Shown: one piece after another, positions 37,441 to 50,700 of the stretch
How positions within the stretch are numbered: the stretch's first letter is position 1
Layout of the letters: every line of letters begins with the position of its first letter
Source of the DNA: Marchantia polymorpha subsp. ruderalis
Taxonomy: Eukaryota; Streptophyta; Marchantiopsida; Marchantiales; Marchantiaceae
DNA length: 64,000 bases
NCBI GenBank assembly: GCA_037833965.1
Contig: AP031358.1
Coordinates: 9,246,001-9,310,000, forward strand
Direction of reading: 5' to 3'
Position numbers and translations under genes: made by a program
Notes under the pieces: model-generated
What the model was told of the DNA's origin: nothing
What the model saw: the letters and a program-made list of their open reading frames with translations, nothing else
Database searches by the model: none

Positions 37441-38980
37441 CCGACATTTGTATAGTTGGGAAGTTCACTAAAGAAGAATTGCATCGCTTTTGAAACTGGA
37501 ATGGCTAAATTCCCGACACTATTAACAAAATCACAAGCTCTGTGACATCTTAACATGTTTCGATGAAACTTATTTTTTCACACATCAATTAATTTTTTCT
37601 TTGCCCTCGGCATGAATTTATGTATTTATACATTGTGATGCTAATTTATAAGTAACATATGTCATAAGTAAATTGAATATTCAATATACAAAGAATAGTT
37701 ACTCATGAAAATATTTTCTATGGTAGCGTTCAAACTGGCTAATGAAGGTGGGTGCCTGATATGAGATGAATATTGATAGGTAATTTAGGTCAGCAATATT
37801 AAATTTAATTTGGTTCAAGAACACCAAAGTACAACCATTTTTAGAGCCATACTTTCATAAAATATACTTTTGATAAGGGATTGACTCTTTTCAATTTCAG
37901 TATCATCATCTGAATTTCCTCGTATATCATATTGGAAATAGTTTACCTTTTTTGTTTTAGCATTATGATCAAAGTTTCATCATGCATAATGTTTGGAAGA
38001 TGTTTACTTTTTTCTTTTAGCATCATAATCAAATCCTCGTATGTGAAGTCTTACTCATATTATAGGGATGTTTTTTAGTATTCGAAAATTACTTCTTATT
38101 TAACATTATGAATTAGAAATTTGACATATTAGTGAGAAAATGTGCAAAATTCTATCATTCTACGTTGCTTGGCTATCATGTCACTCATATACTGTAAAGA
38201 AAGTATGTGGTCAAAACAACCACTAACTAGTGTTATATAAAGAAACACAATCAAATTAGAAGTTGTTACACCGAAAGCTAATAGGATTGACAATTGATTC
38301 AATTTGGGTGTTTTATACCATATTTTCCGTAGTGATACTATCGAGATCTTGTCTTGATGTACTCTTTATATGACTTGATGGTAAATTCTTCACCTTTTTC
38401 TTATCTACTTGTCTCATACTGATAGCTTGGGAAGAAAGAGCTAGATGGGGTATTCCCACCTTTTTGTTATCTACTTCTTCCATTTTGCTAGCTTGAGAAG
38501 AAACAACTCATCATCATCATCGCAACTTTTGGATACATGGAATACTCGACGTTTTACTTTGCATGTACATAGCCTTAGATATGCCGAAGGTAAGTCCAAA
38601 GACTATAGATCTGTACCTGCACATATAGAATGTCGTCAAAGACGGAATGAGCATATCAAACACGCAATGATCATCTGAGAGAAAAAAAAGGGATTGAGTT
38701 TGAAAAAAGAGAGGAATAAGAACCAGTATCTCGATTTTGCTTAGGATTATCCAACTAACAAGTTTTCCGAGATGCTGTGGCACTAATTTCGCAGCTTTCC
38801 TTCAGCCAGCATCAAGTATCCTAGTAAATACTGGAATAGAGGGAGGAATAAGATTAGATGCAGTCCTTTCCAGGTTCAAGAATTAGCAACAGAATGTAAT
38901 ACTAGCATGGTTTGACACACATCTAGTCTATCTCTACAGTACTTCCTGTCGTCCAAGAAAACTCTTCCTTCGATTTTTCT
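37441..38980. other. AT-rich spacer with a 66-bp-period duplication
   Basis: No gene recognised. Two related segments start at 38391 and 38457 (shared words CACCTTTTT, TTATCTACTT, TAGCTTG, GAAGAAA) with a 66-bp offset, a short diverged tandem duplication. Confidence 0.55.
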
Positions 38981-39560
38981 TCGTATCCATGCGCAATCTT
39001 CAGAAAACACGAGGTTGCCCGAATCCGCTTAGGAAAATTTTCGAACACAATGGGAGAGCTTGGTTGGTGTGCAAGTTAACGATGTTACTCCATAATTTCG
39101 TTTCAGCGTTGATGGAGCAATACATTGAGGTCATCAAAGTAAGAAGTAGTTCGGCTTCAAAAATTGAGAACCTTCTACGGAGTCGAAGTTGAAAACGGCG
39201 GACGCTATCTTTATCTGTGAAGAGCCATATGAGTTTGTTGTGGACAAAGAAAGCAACATAGGGTCGAATATAAGACACCGACATTGCATACGACGTTTTG
39301 TAAAATTTTAAACCCGGACAATAAACCGTACGCAGTTAAGGAGGTTCTTGAAAGGCTTTGTATATCTAGCTACGAATGCTTAGACGAGAAGAACAAGCCT
39401 AGAGTAAGCCACTTGCATTGGCCTTGGGCGCTTGGCAAGAAATTCGAACGAGTGTTTAGAAGAGTAGAGCACATCGACCTTCCTCCTCAAAAAGAATTTA
39501 AGTTCATCATGAGTACGCCAAGTCGCCACCGTCTTCAATTGTTTTGATGTACGAAGCTCT
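38981..39560 (+). pseudogene. Unidentified coding-like fragments
   Basis: Successive plus-strand frames read like real protein but do not join. Around 39040-39135 the frame includes NGRAWLVCKLTMLLHNF and ends at a good AAA|GTAAGA donor. Around 39190-39290 it includes ADAIFICEEPYEFVVDKE. At 39305-39520 it includes AVKEVLERLC and then KKFERVFRRVEHIDLPP. Residue use is far less biased than in the neighbouring spacers. I do not recognise the family. Options are a degraded transposon polyprotein or a pseudogene of a host gene. Confidence 0.3.
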
Positions 39561-41250
39561 TCGAGGTGATTGATCTTGTCCTTGCTAAATCGTACAGGAC
39601 ATCGAGAATCTGCTGGGATTGGTCGCACCTGTGTCATGTCCCCTCCAGAGCAAACGAACTCGGAAAACCCGTTGCAGGAAATGGGTTATGATTCTTCCCT
39701 CTGACAAAGGAACATGTATTGACAATAACACGTTCGACAAGAACGTCGGGTCGAGACATTCAAAGAGAAGAAACGTCCCATCCTACATAACTATCTACCA
39801 GATTCAGCAGAAATGACAAATTACTCCAACACACCTATAGGATTTCGTCACACAACTACCTCTAATATGTTCAGATTCGAATGTTATTTGACCTACCCAC
39901 TATCTCACTTTCCTCACTGTTTGCTTGGACTACGTATAAATTATTCTAATTTGTTTCAAACTGAACTCAAAGGGAATCAACTTAGTCACGAAGTGGGCCT
40001 CCGGACGAGAGATGCGTTGATCAAACAAGAGCATATTCTGCACATGGGTGAAACGTAGGAGAGAGAGTCGAAGGTTGAAATGTCACCCATTCAATCTTGT
40101 TAAACCAAAAATAGATCGATGATGATGCATCCGTAAGCGCGATGAGCAATGAGAACAACGGAGGCACTGAATGAGGAGGAAAAGCTGAAGACATGCACAA
40201 TCTTTCAAACCATTAGAAAACTCTAAAATACATCATTTGGTAAGATTGATATTTCGTGAGAGAAACTCCAGAAGTTCGGTCGATCACACTGATAAACTCT
40301 ACCGCATTCCAGCTCCAACGTACGAGAGATTCCAGCCAGTTCGTTTCTTCTCCAACAAGTGGGCGTTCGAATCACGAAAGGAAGATGTTGTGCACTTTCA
40401 GCACCGAGAGCACCAGAATCTGCGCCCTTCGACGAAGCTTCTCGGCCGTGAGGAGAACCACAAGCAGTCCACGCTGGGGTCGAACCAAATGCTCGCCCGT
40501 GGGGCGGAGCAGACAGCGAAGATAAGGAGGAGGAGAACCCGGTCGACAACTTGTGGCGACTTTGCTGACACGGACGTACGCTCGCTCACACTGTAACGGC
40601 CGAAGACGAAGTGCAAGGCGCGAGCATATTCTGAGAATCTGCGGAATTAGGCTCCGCGTTAGCACAAGGCGATTCTCCTCTCGGCCCCCGTCTGATGAAT
40701 GGGCGCGCGGCGAGGCAGCGTGCCGAACGACTCGCATCTGATCAATCGCGCCTCTCAAGGGCGGGATGTTTGATCTGCTATTAAAAGGGTGCGCTGTGCG
40801 CCACTGCTCTCGCCCATGACAAAATCCGTACTGAAGGATCAAATCGCTTTCCGTTAAATGACATAATTTTTTAACTGCCGGGTTTCTGCGGATTCCGGAG
40901 GTCATACCGACAACCAGCTCAAGAGATCTGATCTTGAGCGCCTTGCATTGCTCGTGTGAACGGAGCCGGGGTGTAGGAACTCCGTGTCTTCTTCGTTCCG
41001 ACATGTCGTACTTCGTACATATGCTGTTTAACCAGGAGATTTACTTCCGCACGTACTCTAATCGTTCCGTACTGAAAATCTGTTCCGCTCGGGCCAGCGG
41101 CCCAGCACAAGTTGCAGTGAACAAGGTCGGCTGTTGACATGTATTTTTTGTCACCGTCGGAACATGTCACTCGTACTCTATGTTCTCTTGCAAGTACCTC
41201 GAATGTTCCTTTCTTGACGAAACCATCGATTACTATGCCATGCATGCATG
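39561..41250. other. Spacer and GC-rich island without a recognised gene
   Basis: Composition becomes GC-rich at about 40240-41110, with overlapping frames on both strands (up to 210 codons on the minus strand, 40372-41004) and no recognised domain. The frames are Arg/Ser-rich and mutually overlapping, as expected of chance frames in GC-rich repeats. Confidence 0.4.
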
Positions 41251-41972
41251 AAACTATATAGTTAAAACACCACTAGCCACATCATAATGATATATATTAC
41301 AAGCAGCGAATCCAAATTATTAAAATCAAAATGTGCACTTAAATCAAAATGTAATCAAATATGGAAATCAAAATCAATATTATTTGGTATAAATTGCACG
41401 TATAAGTGTCCTCTGAGAGAATAATTAAACTTATAAATTAAATTATATAATATATCAATGATAATGACAGCTGTGTTATGATAGTTACAAACAAGTCCAA
41501 AGTGAAAATAACAAAGGAATTATTTTTTCTTCTTGCACTCTACTTGAAGAGCTTCAGTATCGTAGATCCACTTGTTTTACATTCATAAATTCTTTTTTTT
41601 CACTCTCCTGTAGCGTATTCTTTTTGACTCTTTGACAACTACGATGTCATCAATATTTTGATCCTTTCAAAGAAAGTATGATGCAGTTATAAAAGTCAAC
41701 TGCAAGAATACCAATCTTCATTCCATGTGAAAGATCCAACTTCGAACATATACAAGAATATAATATTTGTTCTAGAAAGATTCTTCGATAAGAAAACGTT
41801 TGTAGCATAAAGTTTATCATATTTTTATTTTCAAAAACGATGAAAATAGAAAGTCTTTTTTATTTATTTATTGAAATCCAATTAGGTTTATCTCAGGTTA
41901 GAATTTCTCAGTTTTTAAAATATAGACTAAGCAAGCATAAAAGTTGAGAATATTGTTAAGAATAATTCTTGT

Positions 41973-42004
41973 TCAAACTCACTAGTCACTACTAGTGAGT
42001 TTGA
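41973..42004. repeat. Perfect 14-bp hairpin, 4-nt loop
   Basis: TCAAACTCACTAGT (41973-41986) is followed by loop CACT and the exact reverse complement (41991-42004). It stands alone in AT-rich spacer DNA. Confidence 0.95.
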
Positions 42005-42797
42005 CAGCCTGGTTACTACAGTTGTGGTCAACGAGAATTTACACTAGTAGATAGAAAGCCTTAGAAGACCTTTACATAATATTGATACCAAATTGAACCA
42101 AAACCAAATTGAGGCATAGAGCAGCTCCGGTAGTGACAAATTGTATTGTAGCGACTGGACAGCTTGTTTTAACAAATGATGTATTGAAATCACGGTGTTG
42201 TAAAATTTCACAACTTGCAAGTCTAAATCATAGTGCCCAAATTGAATTAGAATATACAATGTCTAATCTGAAATCCCACGGCAAGAAAAGATTGAAAATA
42301 TAACTAAGTCTGAAGAGTTCATCACTTTTTGCAAAGAATTGTCTCCAAAATGATATGCAAACCATAATGAAATTAAAATTCCTGGATAGCGATACATTTT
42401 GTAGCCTATAAATGTTTGAAGTAATATCCTTTGTTAATATAGGTCTTTTCTTTTGATTCACATCCTAACCATGTTTTATTATTGATTACGTTTAAAATAA
42501 CATTTCTTGGAAGGGGGCTGATACTCACTCCTTGATTTTCTTTTTCCACACTCCCATCTCCTTATCTCACCACCTCCTCCTTCGACTTTCTGATTCCCCG
42601 TTCCTTATACTGTCGCTCCATGAACCCCCTCTCGAGTTCATTTGAACGAAACGTGCATACAACATGATGGCGGAAACGTAGAAAGGTGTCGGGGATAGGG
42701 GGTTGAGTGTAGGCAAATCAAATTAGGAGGGTGGGAGGATCAGCCTAATTCTTGGAATTATATTGACATCTTGATATTTCAAGGTTTATTCTATTGT

Positions 42798-43077
42798 AAA
42801 ATTTTTATAGTTTCACACTAGATCCAGAATTATATGGAACTTAAATATCCCCATCATATCAACCATACTGAAAATGATTTGAGTCAAATCTTTTTCTCCT
42901 TAGCCTTTAACTCATATGGAACTATGAAAGAAATCATAAAACTTTTATATTTTCACACTAAACCCATGATTATATGGAACTTAAATATCGTCGTCATATC
43001 AACCATACTGAAAATGAATGGCGTCAAATCTTTTTCTCCGTAGCTTTTGTATCATATGGAACTATGGAAGAAACCAT
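42798..43077. repeat. Two-copy tandem duplication, 140-bp period
   Basis: Copies at about 42798-42937 and 42938-43077 share TTTCACACTA (42811 and 42951), TTATATGGAACTTAAATATC, ATCAACCATACTGAAAATGA, GTCAAATCTTTTTCTCC and CATATGGAACTATG in the same order at constant offset, with scattered substitutions. Confidence 0.92.
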
Positions 43078-43890
43078 GTGAGAGAATGTATGAAAACCTA
43101 CATATTACATCACATGGTTTATTGCTTTTCTCAACATATCTAGTAATCTATTTTACTCAAGTTTTTCATTCTAAAAAGTAGAGCATATGTATTAATCTTC
43201 TTCAGATATTAAACCTTTCAACCTAGAAGAAATAATCATTGCATGCTATCTTTGATAGTATAATACAATGTAAGTGGAGTTGGACATATTTACTCATGCT
43301 ATTGGATCCTAACCCAATACTGCTGCACTGCTTGGGGGTTTGTACAGGCTATTTTAATCTGAAATAAAAACGGATAAGGATCAAAATAAATGATTCGTTT
43401 CATCTTTGGGTCTTCCCGTCTTTTCGCTCTCCTACTTGTACTATAAATTTTCTCGCCAGCTTTGGAAATTGGTACAAATTTAGTAGCTTTAAATGTGAAC
43501 AGTTGGAAACATGCGGTGCACAATAATCTTGTAAGCATTTAATGCGAGCGACAGTGCTAGTACTTCCTCCTGCCTTCTCTTCCCCGTTCCCTACCGACTT
43601 TTAGTCACTCTTCCTTGCGGAACGTATTTCAAATCTGAGTAAGAACTGAACAATTGTGAACATCTGCGTCGAACTGATATTACATTCGGTGACCCTTCAC
43701 ATACTAGAATTGAGTGGCATGACTTAGGTGTAAAACTAAAAACTAGTTTCGTGAACCAAGTCACCAGGCAGAACTGCTGTCCTACTTTCAATGGAGATTC
43801 GTTGCTGGGGTTTATACTTACAGTGAAGTTGAAGTCAACTCACATCAATTTGGATGTACCAAATTGCAAGATGGTCCTACTTGTAGAATT

Positions 43891-43922
43891 CGTTCTGGGA
43901 TATGCTTCCATATCCCAGAACG
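43891..43922. repeat. Perfect 14-bp hairpin, 4-nt loop
   Basis: CGTTCTGGGATATG (43891-43904), loop CTTC, then the exact reverse complement (43909-43922). The stem is mixed in composition, unlike the AT-rich background, so chance is unlikely. Confidence 0.95.
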
Positions 43923-44757
43923 ATAGATAGACAGAAACTTAACTTCTTTCCAGGAAAGTGCTGGTCAAGTACGTTAATCTGACAACGCGGTGCATGAGTT
44001 ACACTGATTCTGTCACTCTGCATGCGCCCTGACTTCTGTCAGACAAAGTTGTTCACAGCCCACATTTGGTTCTATGTAACAAGCCACCCTTCCGAAAATT
44101 CACTGACACCGTCTCATTCGCATCTGAAGCCATGGAATCTCTGCTCGGAATCGGAAAAGAATGGTATGTAATCCATTATTTCTTTTCGAACCAACATCGG
44201 ACTCATAGTCTGCACTTTGGTGATATTAAAAAATTGATTGACAACACAATTGAAGGAGACCTAATAGCAATTCTTTATAACCCAAACCTACGAACCTATT
44301 TCTTGAATACAGCTACTAAACACCTGCTAAAAGTGACCTTGACAACCAATCTTGTATGAGAACTTTCTAATCGAAAATGAGATCCTAAAACTGGGGGACC
44401 TAAAGAATGAAATCTCCTGATACCTGAAACGTAGGGAGATATCTTATGATTTTTAACTCCAACACAGGAAAACCATCTATGACTACCAGGGGATATATTT
44501 GTCCGAGACATAGTTTGCAATCTCCGAATTGTTATCTTTCATGTGCCTACCACCTCCCGAATCCTGAAAGGGTTTTACAAAAACCCGAGATATTTCCTAC
44601 AAAATACAACCACAATCTATATAAACAGGAAAGCTTAAATGCCTCCAAAATAATCTGAATTTTAATACAACTGAATAAACAGCCCAAGGTTTGCAAAATA
44701 CAAAATGTTGTGTGTGGCAGTGTTGTACTCACATGTGCGGATACTTCTAAGACGCTT

Positions 44758-47700
44758 CTATACATTCTTTAAAAGCTCCTTCATTTCGGCAGACGAAGGA
44801 CTGAGAGACTCTTTTGGATAGCACTTCACGATGAGGGCCTCCAAACTCTCATACTTGTCCAAAAAGTCTTCCTGGAAATCGAGAGGGAATCAAAACCACC
44901 GCATAAACTTTCATGACACAATTAAGAACTTGCAGCATAACAACAGTTAAAAACAACGCCTGTTTTCCATATCTTGGAGCTATTCTTCTGCATAATATCA
45001 ACCAACGTACCTTGCATTTCTCCCAAAGAGAAGGAAGGAGCTCTTCGGATGTGAGGTGCTTTTGCATGCGTTTGTACATATCCCTCAAGGCCTTCTCTAC
45101 CTATTTGTAGAAAAAATTGAGTTCAAGAGTCAGATCCATGCTGGGTTACAGTACTAGGAGCTTTCAATTTTTTTTACAAAAGCAGAACTTTAAGGTACGT
45201 AAACATTGAAAGATACATCAATAAATTTTAAAATTTTAAAATATCTATGTTTTTAAAAGTTATAACATCACTTGCACGTTCTTGCCAAAAAGACTGAAAT
45301 GCTTTCTGTTTTCTTTTAAATGCATATAAGTCTTGCACTCAGTAAAGCGCAACCCAAGAATCTCTCTCCTGGCTTTACAACCAGGACGAATAGAAAAACA
45401 AAACGGTGATGACTTAAAAGTACCCTCCTGTACATATGATTTTTCCAGGTGACGACAAAATTGTTCTGAATATCATTGTTACTGATACGTAGGACAAGCC
45501 ATGCTGCAGCAGGCCAGGACTCACTCACCCCTTTAAGACTTCCGTTGACAGTCTTCCGCATTTCGGCCTTCGAGAAATTCATTTGAAATGGAACCTGGTT
45601 GACAACCCGAGTAAGATGGATAAGGTACGCCCAGAATAAACATCACAGAGGCTTAAACAAAGGTCATCATCTATGAAACCATGAAGAAATCTATCGATGC
45701 TCATGTGATCCTAAAACCAATTGTTTTGAGGAACAAGCTACTTGGTCAAAGAAACCGGTAGTCTCGAGAAACCTAAGCCTAGAAAACACGACAGTGGGTC
45801 TGTCATGCGCTATATTTGAACAAACCTCCTCAGGTAGTATTGTGTACAGCAAGTTCTCGACTCTTTGAGAAAATTGAAAAAGCTTTTCATATTGCTGCAA
45901 TACGGATGTAGATCAACGTCAGTCTGACAATATAACGTTGACATACATTAAGTCACAATGTAATACCAGACTTTGACAAACTTGATGTAAACGAACGAGT
46001 GCAAGGGAAAGAAGACAGAAAGGAAAAAATCATCGTTTTCACTGGGATGAGTTAAGGGCTCACGTAGTTGATGACTGTATTTACATAGCGAGTACAAGCC
46101 TGCTCATAAGCTTCACTAGCTTGCTGATAGTACAGACCCAGAGTTGGAACAACGTTGGCTAAGTCGAACATACTGTGAGCAAGCAACATCCCACATCCAA
46201 CAAAGCACAAAAAAGGGGTTAAATACGTACTAGATGTGAAACCTAAGGAACGGCAGGTCACCAATGCAACATCCAGCTCCACATTTCGACACTACCTCGT
46301 ATTTCATTGCTACGAATACAAAGATCGTCCACGAGCGTACACCCTGTCGACCAAGTTAAGATCAACTAGATATGTTTAATCTTTACCAATTCTGAAAAGC
46401 CGCATAATTCTCCAAGAGTAAGACATCCTGGTGCTTGGGATCAACTTGCGCAATTCTCTCCAACACCGCAAACATTGTCTCCACCTGTACATGTTTCAGG
46501 TGACTTACAACTCTCTGTGATCTCTTAAGACTTCATATGCAGCGAACTCACGGAAAGCTAGGATTGAAAACCTTATCAAAGTGACATTTGCAGGCGATAA
46601 GCAGCCAACATCAAAATTTCACACTGGAAGACTGACGGTATACATTCAATTGTAAATACGAAACAATGAGAAAAGTCAAAATTACTGGTAATGAGAAACG
46701 TCATCTCTAACCACTTCACCTTTCAAAGCTGTGGTAGACACCGGTAGTCAAAGTTAGCTGCATAAAACACTGACTTACCAGCTTTCTGTAAGCAGAATCA
46801 ACCACCTCTCTGGAGTTCCCCTGAATGAGACTCTCCATCCGCTGAGCTAGATAAGCAAACCTGTCCACACATGTTTATACATATCAAAACTCCAGCAGGC
46901 ACAGAGAAGCAAGTGACCGCTACGTGATATCATTCCTGGAGGTTTCCGCCAAAGTCTAAACCAATTCCATAAGACAAAAACACAGGAAAATTCGAGGAAA
47001 GTGCAACATCCACTCGGAATATATTTGAAAACTGGTTAAAGAACAATGTTCGACATCGTGCACATTCGACAACGTTAAAGGGGTCCATAGCAAATACCCC
47101 AGATCACAAACAGATAGTACACATTCTATGCTAAGTCGGTACTCCTTCGGTACCTTTGAATATATGACAGCACTCCAATCTGCCTGATACTTCTGTCGTG
47201 CTTCTCAATCTGAAGATTAGCTTCGTCTACAAACTGCAGGCCGAAACATCACCTATTAGCAATCATGTAAATTGAAACCCCTTCCGACAGGACACTGAAG
47301 AGTCCAATTGTCAGATGACGACATCCATGAAACTCTCCATGGCAACTTGATATCCAGCGAACAAAAGAATGAGGATAATGAGGTTACTAGTTACAATATA
47401 TACATCCCACGGGGACGGAATCAAATCAGTAAATTGGATAGCAATAGCTGCGTAAGAGGCTCCAAAATGAGAGTCAAACCCGGTTGAATTGGAGACTGAT
47501 CCGATTTTGAAGATCTGCAAGTAAACGGCGTACAAAACCAGCGGCATCAGCTTTGTGACTAGACAAATAGCGCTCCGTAACTCCCATCATCGATATACAT
47601 CGGAGAGGATCGATCTTATACGCCCAGTCTACTACTGCATAAAAGTCCTCCTGCGCGACAGCATTTTCAACACTTCAGTACATGATGTATGACGAACTGA

Positions 47701-50700
47701 CGTCAATAACATCTAGAAACCACGCCTGTGTGCATAAATTGAAAGTTGCGAATTTTGAATGATCATGAACTGAGAGAACAAAGGAAGATTGTGGCAAACT
47801 ACTTCTGACGCCGGCTTGAAAGTTAAGAGCCATCTAATTCTAGTGCAGTGCATTGTGTACGAATAAAAGGACTGAACTTTTTTTTTAAAAAAGAGAATGG
47901 TTTGTGGTGTTTGAAATAAGCATGTAAGAAGTGTCAACAGTAAAGAAAGGTCTATACCTCGATTCCAACAAGCAAATCCTGGAGTGATTGATTGAGAGCC
48001 TCCAACTCTACAGGATTTTGCTGTGCTGCTATACACAACAACTCTTCATCAAATACTGACCAAATTGCGATAGAATTCATGATTCAGTTACACACAAGTC
48101 TCATCTTCTGATGCTATGACTGCCGACTTGACAAATACGTGTGCCACAACCAACCAAAAAAAAGAAAATCCCTGGCATACCATTTCACCATCCGCAATTT
48201 CCTGTAAATGAAGAAAAAAAGCACTAAAAGTCGGAGAGTGAAGCACGAACCAGGCTTGAGGTCTGCTCCGTCTTCGTCCAGAGGACTGATGTCATCTTCA
48301 TCCTCATCCGCGGTCTCCCCACTAGTTCCAGGAGGAACAAGAGGTAGGACCTCAAAGCACATGAACGACGCAAAGAAGGAACTCTGTAACGAGCCCCGAC
48401 GATAAACAAACGATCAGTCAAAAGTCTTGGACCCAGTATCTTACAAATCGGAAACTTTTCAGAATGTAACTAGATGGAGAGAGAGGGGCATACACCTACC
48501 TCATCTACAAGTAGAGGTATGAAAATTCGTAGCATCTTCGCATAAGCTTCCGACACATTCGAGGTATCAGAGCCACTACCCCCCAAGGATCCACCGCCCG
48601 AACCCTCGAGACTCCAAGCACCTGAGCTTCTAGTTACTTTTGTCGATGCCCGAAGTTCATTCGCAAATTCACGAGCCTACAAAGTCAAGTTCAAATTTGT
48701 ATCAAACCATGTAGCATGCAACAAAAAAGCTTAAAGCAGATACGACAGAACATGTCCTCTATTCTCAAGAGCAGTCCATTCTGAAGAGTCTACTGCTGTC
48801 CATTCTCATACAGGCTCTGTTTTCTGACATCAAATGAGGAAAACGCATACCTCTCGTCTTAGTAAGAGGTTGAGTGAAGAACAATAAGCTTTCCGCAAAG
48901 GTCCCAAGGAATTTTTATCCAGATTCTGAAAGCACGAGCGGAACGCACAAATAAATGATTTGACACCATTTCAATTCCTCTTCACTAGCAACATACAACT
49001 TCAATCAAACTGAATAAGAGCCTGTGACAACACAATCAAAAAATTCAGTAGACTGAGCTGGTGCGGCTGTAAGTATAAAGTTGAAGGACAGAGTTGGAGT
49101 TGAAAGTCTAAAGCAAGGAATTTGTTTCATCGACGTTAGCAAATAACCATCAGAGCCACCTCACGAAGTACAGGACTTGGATTGGAATGAGAAACTTGGG
49201 TATGATAAATGATTTTATGCGAGTATAGGACCCATCATACCTTCAGATGTTGCAGCATGCGTGCATAACTTCTACACTTGAAGCGTAAGTCAGCATGGTC
49301 TGGCCGCTTCAGCTGTCCCTTCTGAAATAAGAAAACAGCAAAAAAAAATCACTTCATGGAAAGATCAAAGGACCATTCGCTGAGCGAGTGTAAAACCTCC
49401 ACAACAGACAATGCTCGAAACGAACAGAAAATAGTACCACACCTGTGAGAAGTAAGACTTGTCACTAATCATGAAGTCCACCAGTTTGGAGAAGTAGGTT
49501 TTTAAGAAATCTGAAGCTCGACGCACGAACGTTGCTTTCAGCTTTTCAAGCTCAGCGCGTTTATCTCTTACCTGCAGCACAGAGAAAGGAAATCGAGGTG
49601 AAACCAAACAGTTGAAAAGAATACACCAGGAGGACGCCATATGTGCCTGTCATAGTCTGAAGACTGAAAATCCCACGCCCTGGCTCAGATGTTCTAACAT
49701 GAAGAGACCTAGTAGATAGAAAAGACGAGTTAGAAGTTGACGGGAGATAAGAGAGGACAACTTCACAGTGAAGAGAGTCTTTCATTTGAAAATAGTAAAT
49801 CCCAATGAAGATATTAGTTTCAAAATATAGGTTTCAACAGAGATCCTTAACTAGCTCATCCACCTGACAGCTACAAAATCCCAGGAGTAAGCTATAGAAT
49901 CGAATCTTTCATAAGTTCTGACTGGCAAGCTTGAACACATTCGAAAGATAATACAATAAGGGTTCACCATACTGTCTCACTCAGCCTCAGGGAGAGATTA
50001 CCAAAGAAGTCACGGACATTTTTCAATTCATTCCCGGATAATAACGGTAAGACCAAATGTATTAAGGAGACGTCTTTCATGACGATCTATTCAGTGATAT
50101 ATCTCAGTAAAAGAGCTGCTGGCACCCAAGGCAGGGTAGGAACAGAAGATATACACAGTAGAACACACCGACAAGCAAATTCCATTCCTTCCTCAGACGA
50201 AATGGGAAGCCAACGTGGATGCTATGGTTTCTTGTGCGTGCCATTGTGTCTCAATCGTTAACCATATAAATATACCGATACGCCCCTAGAACTTAAGCAA
50301 ACTCAGAAAAGACATTACTCACTTCGATGATGAATTATAATGGATGTCTAGCAGTTGGTGTAAATGGAATCACACATATCAACAGGAGGACCCACAGTGG
50401 ACTGTGGCTCCTACTGTTGCGTTTCCTTGTAGGGCGTTATTAATTTGACAACTTGTGATAGTGTTCGTGTGTATTTTGACACAACTGGACCTTGCAATGC
50501 CATTCTAGCTGCCATTGCCCAGTCAGATAGTTAGACTGCATACCGCGCGCATATTCGCGTAAACCGGATCCAGAAATGGTGGCTCCAGACCACGAAGAGC
50601 TTGAGTCAACCAATCACAAGCTTCAACATTTGCAGGCATGGCGGCTTCTTCAAAGGCTCCCGTTGTAAGGAGATTTGCGTACTGAGCAACCAACCACAAT

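Larger units (their letters stand above)
41251..44757. other. Mostly AT-rich spacer, 3' of SEC3, with hairpins and tandem repeat
   Basis: No gene recognised. Short frames such as 44066-44359 (plus, 97 codons) have no family match. The stretch holds the hairpins and the 140-bp-period duplication listed separately. The bases just below 44758 are the SEC3 3'UTR. Confidence 0.55.

Noticed and set aside
40372-41004. 210-codon minus-strand ORF as a gene
   Set aside because: It is Arg/Ser-rich, overlapped by frames on the opposite strand, lies in a GC-rich repeat island and matches no known family.
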